Source: Jannaschia formosa (GTDB taxonomy: Bacteria > Pseudomonadota > Alphaproteobacteria > Rhodobacterales > Rhodobacteraceae). From it: 64,000 bases of DNA. The notes beneath the pieces were generated by a model. That model was not told the origin of the DNA. It saw only the letters and a program-made list of their open reading frames with translations, and ran no database searches. The stretch covers positions 1 to 64,000 of the forward strand of contig NZ_QPLJ01000018.1 in assembly GCF_003340555.1 (NCBI RefSeq), read 5' to 3'. Position numbers and translations under genes: made by a program. This document shows positions 45,106-54,385 of this stretch, in pieces (position 1 is the first letter of the stretch; each line of letters opens with the position of its first letter).

Positions 45106-45806
45106 TAGCGGGTCGCCCCATCGGGGTCGTAGCCGAAGCGCGCGAAATCGACGGCGTAGAGCCGGGCCACCAGCGCCCGCTCGGCGGGGTCGGCGCGGAA
45201 GTCGGGGGCGGCGCGGCCCTTCCTGATCCGCCAGTGGCCGCGCCATTGCGCGCGCCCGATCTCGCGCGGGCCCGTCGTGTCGCCGCTTTGCGCGTCGAGC
45301 CAGGGGATCACCGCCTCGAGCCCGTCCTCGATGCGGAAGATCGCGGGTTCCGGGTCGCCCGGGACGGGCGCGGGATGGTCCGCCGGGACGGGCGCGGGCA
45401 GGAAATCGGCCGTCGGGCGGATGTGATTGTCGAACGCAAAGGGGTCGCGTGCCCGCGCCTCCCAGGCGCCTTCGAGCCAGGTGCCGAAGGAGGTGCCCGG
45501 GGGCACGGCATCCTCGACCTCCAGCTTGAAGAGACAGGCCGAGACCAGCCAGTCGAGCGGGTGGCGCACGACGGCGAAGGCCGCGTCGAAGAAGCCCGGC
45601 GGGAACAGCCGGGCGAGGTCCTCGCCCGCGACATGCTGCGGCGAGGAGCGGGTCCAGCGCGCCGCCTCGGGGCGGGCGCTGAACTTGCGTTCGAGGAAGG
45701 CGGGCGGGCCGAAGCGCTCGGCCAGGTAGGCGCCGAGCGCGGTGCCCCCGCATTTGGGGATATGGGCGAAGTAGAGCAGCGCACCTCCGGCCCTGATGAT
45801 CGGCAT
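45102..45806 (-). CDS. Sulfotransferase family 2-type protein
   Basis: Encodes 234 residues from an ATG with GGAGGGG upstream. The AHIPKCGGTALGAYL segment near residues 14-28 is the PAPS-binding loop of the chondroitin/HNK-1 sulfotransferase class, with intact lysine and threonine. AFAVVRHPLDWLVSACLF near 80-97 matches the 3'-phosphate-binding motif. It is the first gene of the four-gene operon with the three large glycosyltransferases, so sulfation and chain assembly appear to be co-expressed. Confidence 0.82.
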   Translation of the reverse strand: MPIIRAGGALLYFAHIPKCGGTALGAYLAERFGPPAFLERKFSARPEAARWTRSSPQHVAGEDLARLFPPGFFDAAFAVVRHPLDWLVSACLFKLEVEDAVPPGTSFGTWLEGAWEARARDPFAFDNHIRPTADFLPAPVPADHPAPVPGDPEPAIFRIEDGLEAVIPWLDAQSGDTTGPREIGRAQWRGHWRIRKGRAAPDFRADPAERALVARLYAVDFARFGYDPDGATRY

Positions 45807-47149
45807 CGTCCCCTCCGCCTCCGCGTCCCCGGGGGGGTGATAGAGCGCCGGGCACGGACATGGAATCGGAAAAGCCCGGGGGCGGGGCGGGTCCAAGGGG
45901 GACGCCCCCGGACCTCCGGCGGCCCCGGCATCGCCCGGTCCGGGGCCCCGGACGCCGCCCGGATGGGGGATCCGTCCGGCGGGCATGTCCGGGAGACGTC
46001 GAAAGGCGCCCGCCCGGACGGGGACGGGCCCGCCACGCGGCCTCTTCCCGCGGAAGGGCGACGCCTCAAGGGCGTTTCCCGATCTCAGCATCGGCCACAC
46101 CCCTTGCTCCGGGCCGTCGGAGGGAGGGGGCATTTCGCGGGCCGGGAGGGGCTACGCCCTACGGCGCCCTCGTTTGTCGGAATGAGGATTATGTCATGCC
46201 GATGCGCGTCGGGGCCGGACGGTCGGGGCGCGGCGACGTGGCCCGGCATCGTCGGACCCCAGGCCCTGTGGCGGACGAGGGAGATGCCGGCGTCGCGCCG
46301 GCTGTCGGGCGCATGGGCGGTCCGGTCCGGAAGATCCCGGCGGAACCGGCCCGGACGGGGGGGCAGCGGCAGGTCGAGAGAGCCGGGGGCGGCGATGCCG
46401 GATACAGGTGGGGTGTGGATCGGCCGGTCGGGGACGGAGCGGGAACGAGGCGTGAAGTCCTGCGTCCGGGCCTTGCTCGGCCGGATGCCGGGAATGAGGA
46501 CCAGGACGAGGGGCCTCCGGTCGGCCTCGGTCGGCTCGGTCTCCTCCCCGGAGGAGGGGAGCGATGCCGGAGCAGGTCCCCGTCTCCAGTCGGCCAGGAA
46601 GACGGCTCCGGTTTCGAATGTCCGGAGCTGCGCCGCCGGAGGGCTGGCCCATTGCCTCCGCCGCGTGGCGCGCCGGGTCCCTGCCCTGCCCGGTCGGCTG
46701 GGCGGCGATATGCTCCGGCACCGGCAGCAGGGCTGTCCCGACCTGCCGCGTCGAAGGCTTGCCGGCCGGCCCGGTCGAAGAGGTCGTCGCGGCCTCGGAC
46801 GGCGCCTTGCGGGCGTAGGGTCCGCACCGGTCCATCGGGGCGTCCAGCCGCCTGATCCGGGTGGGCGTCCGGGCGCGGCCGGACCCGCCCCGGCTTTCTG
46901 TCCCGTCGGGGATCGACCGCCGCTCCGGTCCCTCGGGGCGTCGGGATGCTGGCGCGGGGTTCTGTCCAAGGGCCCTGCCCCGGGCGTCGCGCGCGGCGCG
47001 GGGGCCCGGGGGGCGTCTGGCACGCTCCGCGTCCCGTGCCGCGACGCCTTCCTGCCGCCCGTCCGGGGGAACGACATGCCGGAGGAAACGGCGCGTCCTC
47101 CCTGTGAGGAGCGTATCCTGCGCCTCCCGGGAGCGCGGTCGCCGCCGCC
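45807..47149. other. 1.3-kb segment without a supported gene
   Basis: All six frames were considered. The open frames present are long but have the arginine/proline/alanine-rich make-up of shadow frames in GC-rich DNA, no family motif and no convincing ribosome binding site. A short CCAAGGGGGACGCCCCCGG hairpin lies near 45893-45911. The segment may be decayed coding DNA or contain an RNA. Confidence 0.45.
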
Positions 47150-47623
47150 TCAGGCGCCGTCGATCAGCCCCGCGAGATGGGCGTGCAGTGCGGCGAGGGA
47201 GGCGCCGTCCCCGGTGGTGGGCGGCGGTGGCGGAGAGGCCAGGGCGGCGCCGAGATCGGCCTCGTCCCAGACCACGTGCAGCCCCGCGCGGGCGCCGAGG
47301 CGGCGGGCGGTGGCGGCCTGGTGGTCGTTGCGATGCTCGCCCAGATCGGCGCGGCGGGGCACCAGGATCAGCGGCCGGTCGTACTGGCGCGCCGCCAGGA
47401 TCGAGCCGATCCCGGCATGGGCGACGACGACCCGCGCCGCCGAGAAGAGCGCGTCGAAGCGGTCGGGCGGCAGGGTCGCGTGCAGCTCCAGATGGGGATA
47501 GCGGCCGGGATCGGGGCCGATCTGGGCCACGACCCGCTCCTCCGGCATGCGCGCTGCCCAGGCGTCGAGGGCGCGGACGAGCCTCGGGAAGGGAAGCTGG
47601 GTGCCGGTGGTGGCGAAGATCAT
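47150..47623 (-). CDS. PssE/Alg13-like glycosyltransferase subunit
   Basis: Encodes 157 residues. The chain begins MIFATTGTQLPFPRLVRAL and has VVVAHAGIGSILAARQYDRPLI, the sugar-nucleotide-binding region of the family 28 C-terminal domain. Related proteins (PssE, Alg13, EpsF) supply the donor-binding half of a split glycosyltransferase and work with a membrane-anchored PssD/Alg14 subunit. That partner is the upstream gene, overlapping by 4 bp (ATGA). A glucuronate or GlcNAc donor would be typical, but the donor cannot be read here. Confidence 0.85.
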   Translation of the reverse strand: MIFATTGTQLPFPRLVRALDAWAARMPEERVVAQIGPDPGRYPHLELHATLPPDRFDALFSAARVVVAHAGIGSILAARQYDRPLILVPRRADLGEHRNDHQAATARRLGARAGLHVVWDEADLGAALASPPPPPTTGDGASLAALHAHLAGLIDGA

Positions 47624-48276
47624 CGCGGCGATCCCGGATCCGGGAGGGCGTCCTGCGGGACGGGGACCTGGGGCCCGGCCGCATCCGGTTCGCCGGCGGC
47701 CCGCGGCGGGTTCGGCCGGGCGAGCGTGCCGGGGACCGGACGAAGGTCTTCCGGCAGGCCGCCCGCGTCCGGCCGGACCGGCCCGTGGTCAGGGCCCTGC
47801 AGGGGGTCCGCCGACCCGTTGAGGATCGAGCCGGCGAAGGTCGCCCCCTCCGCCTCCGCCACGTCCGGCCATTGCGACAGCCGGTGGCTGGCGAAGCGCG
47901 CGGCGAGGCGGCCCGAGGCGGACATCTCCTCGGCGTTGGCGATGCTGTCGACCCAGATCGTGCGCGCGCCCAACAGCCGGCCCGCGGCCAGGGCCAGCAC
48001 GCCCGGCAGCGCGCCGGTCGTGATCACCACATGCGGGCGGCAGCGCAGGACGTGCCAGGTCACGGCGGCCAGGCAGGCCAGCACCCGCAGCGGCGTGTCC
48101 CGGTTGCAATCCGGCACGATGCGGACCGGGGCGTCGCCGGAGCCGGGCGTCAGGCCCCGCAGGGTCGTCAGCCAGGTCGTCTCGTGATGCGCGAAGGACG
48201 GGCGCAGCATCAGAAGCTGCATCCAGTGACCTCCGGCGGAGGCCACGGCCAGGACGCGGCGGCGGGGACGGCTCAT
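47620..48276 (-). CDS. PssD/Alg14-like glycosyltransferase subunit
   Basis: Encodes 218 residues. RVLAVASAGGHWMQLLML at the N-terminus and CRPHVVITTGALPGVLAL followed by ARTIWVDSIANAEEMSASG are the PssD/Alg14 signature. It would anchor the split transferase to the membrane and bind the lipid-linked acceptor. The last 60 residues are a proline- and aspartate-rich tail not typical of the family. It overlaps both the rhomboid gene upstream and the PssE gene downstream by 4 bp. Confidence 0.85.
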   Translation of the reverse strand: MSRPRRRVLAVASAGGHWMQLLMLRPSFAHHETTWLTTLRGLTPGSGDAPVRIVPDCNRDTPLRVLACLAAVTWHVLRCRPHVVITTGALPGVLALAAGRLLGARTIWVDSIANAEEMSASGRLAARFASHRLSQWPDVAEAEGATFAGSILNGSADPLQGPDHGPVRPDAGGLPEDLRPVPGTLARPNPPRAAGEPDAAGPQVPVPQDALPDPGSPR

Positions 48277-48947
48277 GGCTCCGGGCTCGGGGGGTCGGGC
48301 GCGAGCAGCGCGCCCAGCACGAAGCCGCCGAGATGCGCCTGCCAGGCCAGCTGCCCGGCGAGCGCCCACCACATGGCGAGGTTCAGCCCCAGCAGGACCG
48401 CCGCCGCGATCAGCACCGGGCGCTGGCTCAGGCCCTGCGCGCGGCCCTCGGCCCAGCTCCAGCGGAGCAGGCCACCGGCCAGCCCGAAGAGCCCGCCCGA
48501 GGCGCCGACCATCGGCGCCGGGCCGGCGGCCAGCAGCCCCTGCGCCACCGCCCCGCCCAGCACCCCCGCCGCCATCAGCGCGACCAGCCCGCGGGCGCCC
48601 GCCCGCTCGCCCACGGCGCGGCCCAGCGACCACAGCGTCACCATGTTCATCGCCAGGTGCCAGAGCCCGCCATGCAGCAGCGCGTAGCTCAGGAACATCG
48701 TCCAGGGCTGCAGAGCGTAGTTCGGCTGCCACCCGCCCCCGAGGAGCGACGGCCAGAAGGCGCCGTAGTCATAGGCCAGCGCGCGCCAGCGCGGGCTGCC
48801 GATCAGGCCCCGGTCCGCCAGTTGCAGCGTCAGCTCGACCGCGGTGCAGGCCAGCAGCGTCGTCCACAGGACCGTGCGGGCGCCCGGCCCGTAGCGGTCG
48901 GGGCGGGGCGGGGCGGTCGCCGGCCCGGGCGGTCGCGCGGAGGTCAT
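48273..48947 (-). CDS. Rhomboid-family intramembrane serine protease
   Basis: Encodes 224 residues with six hydrophobic segments. The catalytic serine sits in GASGG (Ser150) and the catalytic histidine in WQAHLGGF (His205). HLAMN near 97-101 is the oxyanion HxxxN motif. The start overlaps the exosortase stop and its stop overlaps the PssD start, both as ATGA, so the four genes from exosortase to PssE form a translationally coupled unit. In GlyGly-CTERM systems a rhomboid relative (rhombosortase) is a sorting enzyme; a comparable role here is conceivable, but no target is seen. Confidence 0.88.
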   Translation of the reverse strand: MTSARPPGPATAPPRPDRYGPGARTVLWTTLLACTAVELTLQLADRGLIGSPRWRALAYDYGAFWPSLLGGGWQPNYALQPWTMFLSYALLHGGLWHLAMNMVTLWSLGRAVGERAGARGLVALMAAGVLGGAVAQGLLAAGPAPMVGASGGLFGLAGGLLRWSWAEGRAQGLSQRPVLIAAAVLLGLNLAMWWALAGQLAWQAHLGGFVLGALLAPDPPSPEP

Positions 48948-50563
48948 CGGGACGCGCGGTCTTCTTCCTCGGACCCGCCGGGGATGAAGCGCGGCAGGCG
49001 CGGCAGGGTCTCGGCCATCAGGTCGAGGAGGCGGGCATCGGCCGCCGCGACGTCCCCGTCCGGCCCGATCGGTGTAACGAAGCGCACCAGCGCGCCATCG
49101 GTCCGGTCGGTCAGCAGGCTGTCGCGGACCACCGCCAGCTTGGCCGCGAAGTCGTTGGTGAAGCGCTGGCCGCGCTGTTCGAACCAGTAGTAGACGAGCT
49201 GCTGCTGCAGCCCCTTCTGGATGATCGCGCGGTTGAGCTCGAAGCTGCCGAAGGCGGTGTCGGGGAAGGACACCGCGTGGCGCTCCAGCGAGAAGATCTC
49301 CCAGCCGCCGGCGGGCAGGCAGACCTCGGGCGAGTGGATGCCCGAGCCCTCGGTCTGCTTGTGGTAGAAGGCCGAGAAGAAGTTGACCGGCATCCCCTCG
49401 CCCGGGACGACATAGGTCGCGTTGATGTAGTCGTCGGCGCCCAGCACGCCCTCGATATCGGGCTCCAGCGGGGTGGTGAAGCCGTTCCAGTCGCCCAACG
49501 TCCGCGGGAAGAGCGCGAAGCCGTCCCGCGCCACCGGCATCGGGGTCGGGGCCTGCACCGTCAGGTGGAGCGCGGCGACGGCCGCCGTGACCGCGGTGGC
49601 CGCGACCAGCATCGCCGTCGCCGGCAGCCCCGCGATCCGCCCCGCCACGCCCGCAAGACCGGTCGTGTCGAGATCGACGGCCTCCGACAGCGGCAGCGGG
49701 TTCGGGGTCAGGCGCTGCAGGGCCACCGCCGCCAGGAACAGCAGCGCGATGCAGGACATGAAGATGATCCAGCCCTCGAAGAAATGCAGGAAGCCCTCGG
49801 CATGGCTTATCCCGTAGGCGTTCACCAGCACCCCGATCACCCCGATCCGGAAGGAGTTCATGAAGACGGTCAGCGGCGCGGCCAGCGCGAAGATGACGAC
49901 CTTGTGCCAGAACGGGCCGCGATAGAGGATCGCGAAGAGATAGCTGAAGGACAGGATCGGGAACAGGTAGCGCAGGCCCGAGCAGGCCTCGGCCACCTGC
50001 AGCTTGTAGACGCCGAGATCGATGATGTTGCCGTCGAGATGGACCGGCACGCCGGCCAGCTTCACGAACCAGACGCCGAGCTCGGAGGAGACGCCCTGCA
50101 GGAAGGTCGTCATCTGCCAGTAGAGGAACTGCGGCAGCGGCAGCATGAAGATCAGGTGCAGGACGGGAAGCTGGTGGCGGATCCCCCGCTCCCAGCCGAA
50201 GACGGTCAGCACGACGCCCCCGGTCCAGAGGATGAAGGCGTAGGTGACGATGTCGGGGATGCGCACCGCATTGCCCAGCCCGGCGATGGCCAGCGCGGCG
50301 GCGATCACCAGAAGGCCCGGCCAGCGCCGGACGGGACCGGTCTGCGCCCGCTCCGGCCGGTCGCGCAGCTCGCGCAGGAACAGATAGAGCGAGATCAGCG
50401 GGATCAGCGGCCCGTGGCTGTATTCCGGCGTCGACCAGGCCTCGGCCAGCGAGACGAAGCCGATCCAGAAGACCGGCAGCGAGACCAGCACCAGCAGCGC
50501 GAGCAGCGGCCCGCCCGTCCGCAGGCCGAACCCCGAGGAATGGCTGTCGTCGATCTGGGCCAT
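48944..50563 (-). CDS. xrtD: Exosortase-EpsI fusion, XrtD type (VPLPA-CTERM)
   Basis: Encodes 539 residues. The first 300 residues are a polytopic exosortase with the catalytic cysteine in [10 protein letters not shown] (Cys194), the arginine in MNSFRIG (Arg239) and the conserved histidine in FLHFFEGW (His260). Residues about 340-520 are an EpsI-like (DUF3485) periplasmic domain with DWNGF, YINATYV and a [12 protein letters not shown] segment. This fusion order is characteristic of XrtD, the exosortase tied to VPLPA-CTERM sorting signals in Rhodobacterales. It would cleave and attach such proteins to an exopolysaccharide or membrane glycan. No protein ending in a VPLPA signal was found in the window. 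Confidence 0.88.
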   Translation of the reverse strand: MAQIDDSHSSGFGLRTGGPLLALLVLVSLPVFWIGFVSLAEAWSTPEYSHGPLIPLISLYLFLRELRDRPERAQTGPVRRWPGLLVIAAALAIAGLGNAVRIPDIVTYAFILWTGGVVLTVFGWERGIRHQLPVLHLIFMLPLPQFLYWQMTTFLQGVSSELGVWFVKLAGVPVHLDGNIIDLGVYKLQVAEACSGLRYLFPILSFSYLFAILYRGPFWHKVVIFALAAPLTVFMNSFRIGVIGVLVNAYGISHAEGFLHFFEGWIIFMSCIALLFLAAVALQRLTPNPLPLSEAVDLDTTGLAGVAGRIAGLPATAMLVAATAVTAAVAALHLTVQAPTPMPVARDGFALFPRTLGDWNGFTTPLEPDIEGVLGADDYINATYVVPGEGMPVNFFSAFYHKQTEGSGIHSPEVCLPAGGWEIFSLERHAVSFPDTAFGSFELNRAIIQKGLQQQLVYYWFEQRGQRFTNDFAAKLAVVRDSLLTDRTDGALVRFVTPIGPDGDVAAADARLLDLMAETLPRLPRFIPGGSEEEDRASR

Positions 50564-50686
50564 GGCGTCGTGTCCTTCGGGCGCGGCGTCGGGGATTCGG
50601 GCGAAAGGAGGGGAAAGGGGATGCCCGCGCCCCTATAGACCATCGGGGCGGTGACAAGAAGGCGAGGCGGCGCCCGCCGCCCGGCC

Positions 50687-53194
50687 CTATTGCCCGTCGG
50701 TCACGGCGTCGGTGGCGGCGTCGGGGACGACGCCCGCGGCCTCCAGCACGTCGAGCTCGGCCCGGGCGCGGGCCACCTGCGGCGGCGGGGGTCCCGGCAG
50801 CTCGATGGCCAGCGCGCGGCGGAACTGCTGCGCGGCCTCCTCGCGGCGGTCCTGCGCCAGATAGGCCATGCCGAGATGGTACTGCACCGCCGGGTCGCCC
50901 GGCAGGCCCTGCGCGGCGGGCTCGAGATAGGCGATCGCGGTCTCGGCGTCGCCGCGGCGATGGGCGATCCAGCCATAGGTGTCCTGGAAGGCGGGGACCT
51001 CGGCGTCGCGCAGGCGGCGGGCGACGGCCCAGGCGCGCTCCAGGTTCTCGGGATCCTCGGTCATGGTCGAGAGCAGGCTGGCGAGGTTGTTGGCGACGAT
51101 CGCGTTGTTCGGCGCCAGCTCGTAGAGCCGCTCGTAGACGGCCAGCGCGCCCTCGGGGTCGCCGCGCTGCTCCAGCAGGCTCGCCTGCGACCAGAGCAGG
51201 TTCGGCCCCTCGGGCAGCGCCGCCAGCGCCTCTTCCAGCACGGCATCGGCGCCCTCGGGATCGCCCTGCGCGGCGCGCAGGCGGATCAGGCTCATCCAGA
51301 CCGTCTCGAGGTCGGGCCGGTCTTCCACCAGGGCGCGGAAGGCGGTCTCGGCCCCCGCCAGGTCGCCCACGGCCTGCAGCGTGGCCGCAAGGGCGAGGCG
51401 GCGGACGATGTCCCCGGGGTCCTCGGCCAGCAGCGCCTCGGCATAGGCGCGCGCGCCCTCGAGGTCGCCGGCCTGCAGCCGGGCGCGCAGCGCGGCGACG
51501 CGCAGCGAGACGTCGCGGGCCGCGTCCTCGCCCGCGGCCAGCTGGTCGAGGAAGGCCACCGCCTCCTCGGCGCGGCCCTCGGCGGCCAGGCGCACGGCCT
51601 GCAGCCCGTCGGCGGCCTGCACGGCCTGCTCGGTCCCGAGGTTGCGCAGGCTGGCCTCGACATCGGCGGCGCGGCGCCAGTCCTCCATCCCGCGATAGGT
51701 CCGGGCCAGGGCGAGCAGCAGCTGCAGATTGCCCCGGTCCTGCCGGAGCGCGGCGATCAGCGCCTCCTCGGCGGGCAGGAAGCGGCCCTCGCGGATCAGG
51801 TAGTCGGCATAGCGCAGGGTCTCGGCCGGGGCGCGGCCCGACACGTCGACGGCCAGCGACAGCATGTCGGCGGCCAGCGCGCGGGCGCCGTTCCTCAGAT
51901 GCGCCTGCGCCATCAGCGTCATCGCGGCGGTGTCCTCGGGCGCGGCGTCGAGCGCGGTGCGCAGGCCGGCGATGGCGCGGTCGACCCGGTCGGCCTCGAT
52001 GTCCCACGCGGCCTGCAGCTTGAGCGCGTCGACCTGGGTGGCGTCGGCCTCCAGCACCTCGGCGACCAGACGCTGGGCGCCGACGCGGTTGCCGGTCTGC
52101 TCCAGCATCTGCGCCAGCAGCACGCGCAGCTCGTTCTCCTCGATGCCGGTGCCGGCGCCCGCGAGCAGCGCCTCGAGTTCGGCGATGGCGGGGCCGGTCT
52201 CGCCCGCGGCGAAGCGGATGCGCGCCCGCTGCGCGCGCAGCGCGGCGGGGGCGTCCTCCCCGGCCAGGGCCTCGTCCAGCGCGGCGAGCGCGGCCTCGGT
52301 CCCGCGCTGCTCGAGCAGGAAGCCCACGCGCAGCACCTCGCGCTCGGCCCGGACCGCGGGGTCGTCGGTGGCGGCGACATAGCCGGCCAGCACCTCGAGC
52401 GCGTCCTCCACCCGCCCGTTCCCCGCAAGGAAGCGCACCAGGTCGCCGGTCACCGCATCATCGTCGGGAAACCGGTCGCGGCGTTCATAGAGCGCCGACT
52501 CCAGCCCCTCCATGTCCTGCATCCCGACCAGCACCCGCAGCCGGGCGTCGTGCAGGCTGCGGTCGTCCGGCGCGATGGCGAGCACGGTGCCGAACCGCTC
52601 CAGCGCACCGGGCAGGTCCTCGGCGCGCAGCGCGCCGTCGATGGCGATGCGGTGCAGCGCCAGCGTCCCGGGCTGGGTCTCCAGCAGCTCCAGCGCGCGG
52701 GCACCGGCGGCGGCGCGGGCCTCGGGGTCCTCGGCTTCCAGCGCATCGGCATAGTCGATCGAGACGGCCAGGGCCTGGACGTCCGGGTTTTCGGGGGCGG
52801 CGTCGCGGGCGCGGCCGCCATAGCGGCGCACCGCCTCCCAGTCGCCGCGCTCCAGCGCGAGCTGGGCCAGGGTGACGTTGCCGGTCAGGTCGTCGGGATA
52901 CTGCTCGACCAGGCGCAGGTACTGGCCATAGGCCTCGCGGGTGCGGCCCATCTCCAGCACGGTGGCGGCATAGAGCGCGCGCGCCTCGCGGTGCTGGCCG
53001 TCGAGGTCGAAGACGTTGCGCAGCTCGACCAGGGCGCGCTCGGGATCGCCCTCCTCGAGGAGGGCCAGCGCGCTCCGGTAGCGTTCCTCGGCGCGCTCCT
53101 CGGCGGACTGGCAGGCCGCCAGGGCCAGCACCGTCAGCCCCGCCAGCAGGGCGGGGCGCAGGCGCGGACGGAAGGAGGGGCGAGACTGGACCAT
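50687..53194 (-). CDS. TPR-repeat lipoprotein of exosortase/exopolysaccharide locus (PrsT-like)
   Basis: Encodes 835 residues from the ATG at MVQSRPSFRP; the frame is open 26 codons further. A signal peptide with lipobox LAAC at about residues 25-28 marks an outer-membrane or periplasm-facing lipoprotein. The rest is almost entirely TPR repeats, for example DPERALVELRNVFDLDGQHR near the start and GDPAVQYHLGMAYLAQDRRE near the end. Size, lipobox and location beside an exosortase match the PrsT family, thought to scaffold assembly or export of the exopolysaccharide. It is 123 bp upstream of the exosortase gene on the same strand. Confidence 0.85.
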   Translation of the reverse strand: MVQSRPSFRPRLRPALLAGLTVLALAACQSAEERAEERYRSALALLEEGDPERALVELRNVFDLDGQHREARALYAATVLEMGRTREAYGQYLRLVEQYPDDLTGNVTLAQLALERGDWEAVRRYGGRARDAAPENPDVQALAVSIDYADALEAEDPEARAAAGARALELLETQPGTLALHRIAIDGALRAEDLPGALERFGTVLAIAPDDRSLHDARLRVLVGMQDMEGLESALYERRDRFPDDDAVTGDLVRFLAGNGRVEDALEVLAGYVAATDDPAVRAEREVLRVGFLLEQRGTEAALAALDEALAGEDAPAALRAQRARIRFAAGETGPAIAELEALLAGAGTGIEENELRVLLAQMLEQTGNRVGAQRLVAEVLEADATQVDALKLQAAWDIEADRVDRAIAGLRTALDAAPEDTAAMTLMAQAHLRNGARALAADMLSLAVDVSGRAPAETLRYADYLIREGRFLPAEEALIAALRQDRGNLQLLLALARTYRGMEDWRRAADVEASLRNLGTEQAVQAADGLQAVRLAAEGRAEEAVAFLDQLAAGEDAARDVSLRVAALRARLQAGDLEGARAYAEALLAEDPGDIVRRLALAATLQAVGDLAGAETAFRALVEDRPDLETVWMSLIRLRAAQGDPEGADAVLEEALAALPEGPNLLWSQASLLEQRGDPEGALAVYERLYELAPNNAIVANNLASLLSTMTEDPENLERAWAVARRLRDAEVPAFQDTYGWIAHRRGDAETAIAYLEPAAQGLPGDPAVQYHLGMAYLAQDRREEAAQQFRRALAIELPGPPPPQVARARAELDVLEAAGVVPDAATDAVTDGQ

Positions 53195-53324
53195 GATCGA
53201 AAACCGTTCCGCTGACATCTGTGTCCTGTCGGGCGCGCGCGGCAGGAGGGAATTGGCCTTCAGCATCGCCATGCCGGCCCGGAGCGCAAGGGGAGCCGCG
53301 GTCGCGCCCCCGCGCCGGGGGCCG

Positions 53325-54002
53325 TCAGTACCCGGTGCCGCGCAGCACCACGGCGACGGTGCGCATCATCACCGAGGCGTCGGTGCGCAGCGACTGCGCC
53401 ATCCAGTAGGCGTCGTCGAAGCGCGCCCGTTCGCGGAAGCGGCACTGGTTGCGGTCCGAGATCTGCCAGAAGCCGGTCAGCCCCGGGCGCAGCGCGTAAT
53501 AGCGGCTGCCGGGATAGAGCACCTGCTGGGCGGGCAGCATCGGGCGCGGGCCGACGAGGCTCATCTCGCCGGTCAGCACGTTGATCACCTGCGGCAGCTC
53601 GTCGAGGGAGGTCTTGCGCAGGAAGCGCCCGATCCAGGTGATGCGGGGGTCGTCGCGCAGCTTCTGGTTGGCGTTCCATTCGGCGCGCGCGGCCGGGTTC
53701 CGGGTCAGGTGCCGCTCCAGCAGGGCGTCGGCGCCGGGCACCATCGAGCGCAGCTTCCACATCCGGAACACCCGGCCGCCGCGGCCGACCCGGGGCTGGC
53801 AGTAGAACGGGGAATGGCCGTCGCAGGCCACGGCCAGGGCGGCGAGCAGGATCGCCGGCAGCCAGACCGGCAGCGAGACGAGCACCAGAATCAGGTCGAG
53901 GATCCGCTTGCCCGTGCGGGAGTAGAAGACCGGGGACCGCTTTGGGAAGGAGGCGACATAGAGACCGAACCGGTCGTGAACATCGTCAGGATAGGCGGTC
54001 AT
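53325..54002 (-). CDS. Initiating sugar phosphotransferase (undecaprenyl-phosphate, WcaJ/ExoY-type)
   Basis: Encodes 225 residues from the ATG; a TTG lies one codon upstream. A single hydrophobic hairpin ([20 protein letters not shown]) precedes the catalytic domain with the KLRSMVPGAD, SLDELPQ, SLVGPRP and LRPGLTGFWQIS motifs of the bacterial sugar transferase family. It loads the first sugar phosphate onto undecaprenyl phosphate to begin a repeat unit. It faces the ATPase-Wzz-CpsD operon across a 383-bp divergent region. Confidence 0.93.
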   Translation of the reverse strand: MTAYPDDVHDRFGLYVASFPKRSPVFYSRTGKRILDLILVLVSLPVWLPAILLAALAVACDGHSPFYCQPRVGRGGRVFRMWKLRSMVPGADALLERHLTRNPAARAEWNANQKLRDDPRITWIGRFLRKTSLDELPQVINVLTGEMSLVGPRPMLPAQQVLYPGSRYYALRPGLTGFWQISDRNQCRFRERARFDDAYWMAQSLRTDASVMMRTVAVVLRGTGY

Positions 54003-54385
54003 CAAACAGTCTCGTCAGCCAACACACGGGTGGACACGTCCTAAAGTTAAAAGGCGACCAGAATTGGACTTGAAAAAGGGTCTGGCTCCCGGAATGGCAG
54101 GATACAACCGTTTTCCCCGGCCCCCTTGCATTTCCTTGCGTTTTGACACGGTTTTGCATGACTTCCTTTCTACCTTAGGGAGAATTCGGCGCGCCGAACA
54201 CGAATTGACCATTTCCTCCCCACATTGATCCGGCTTCGGGAATGGATCCTTCGCTTCCGGACCCGGTCCCGCCCCCGTGGCGCCGCGGACGCGCCGGGCG
54301 CTCCGGCCGGCGCGGGGGACTGACCTTCCCGCCCGCCCGTCCTATAAGAAAGCCCGAGACCGCCTCGCTCCGTCCAGAAAGGCTT
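54003..54385. other. Divergent intergenic region of the exopolysaccharide locus
   Basis: No gene is present, and base composition is lower in GC than the surroundings around 54040-54190, as expected of a promoter region. A TTGACA hexamer lies at 54143-54148 on the top strand, but no well-spaced -10 box was found. It must hold the promoters for the sugar transferase and the rightward operon. Confidence 0.45.

Noticed and set aside
46085-47077. Long open frames on both strands in the 45.8-47.1 kb gap
   Set aside because: Their composition is rich in arginine and proline, they lack motifs and convincing ribosome binding sites, and several overlap each other in different frames.
54143-54176. Sigma-70 promoter from TTGACA at 54143
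   Set aside because: The best -10-like hexamers sit at poor spacing (TACCTT, 22 bp) or match poorly, so only the -35-like hexamer is noted.
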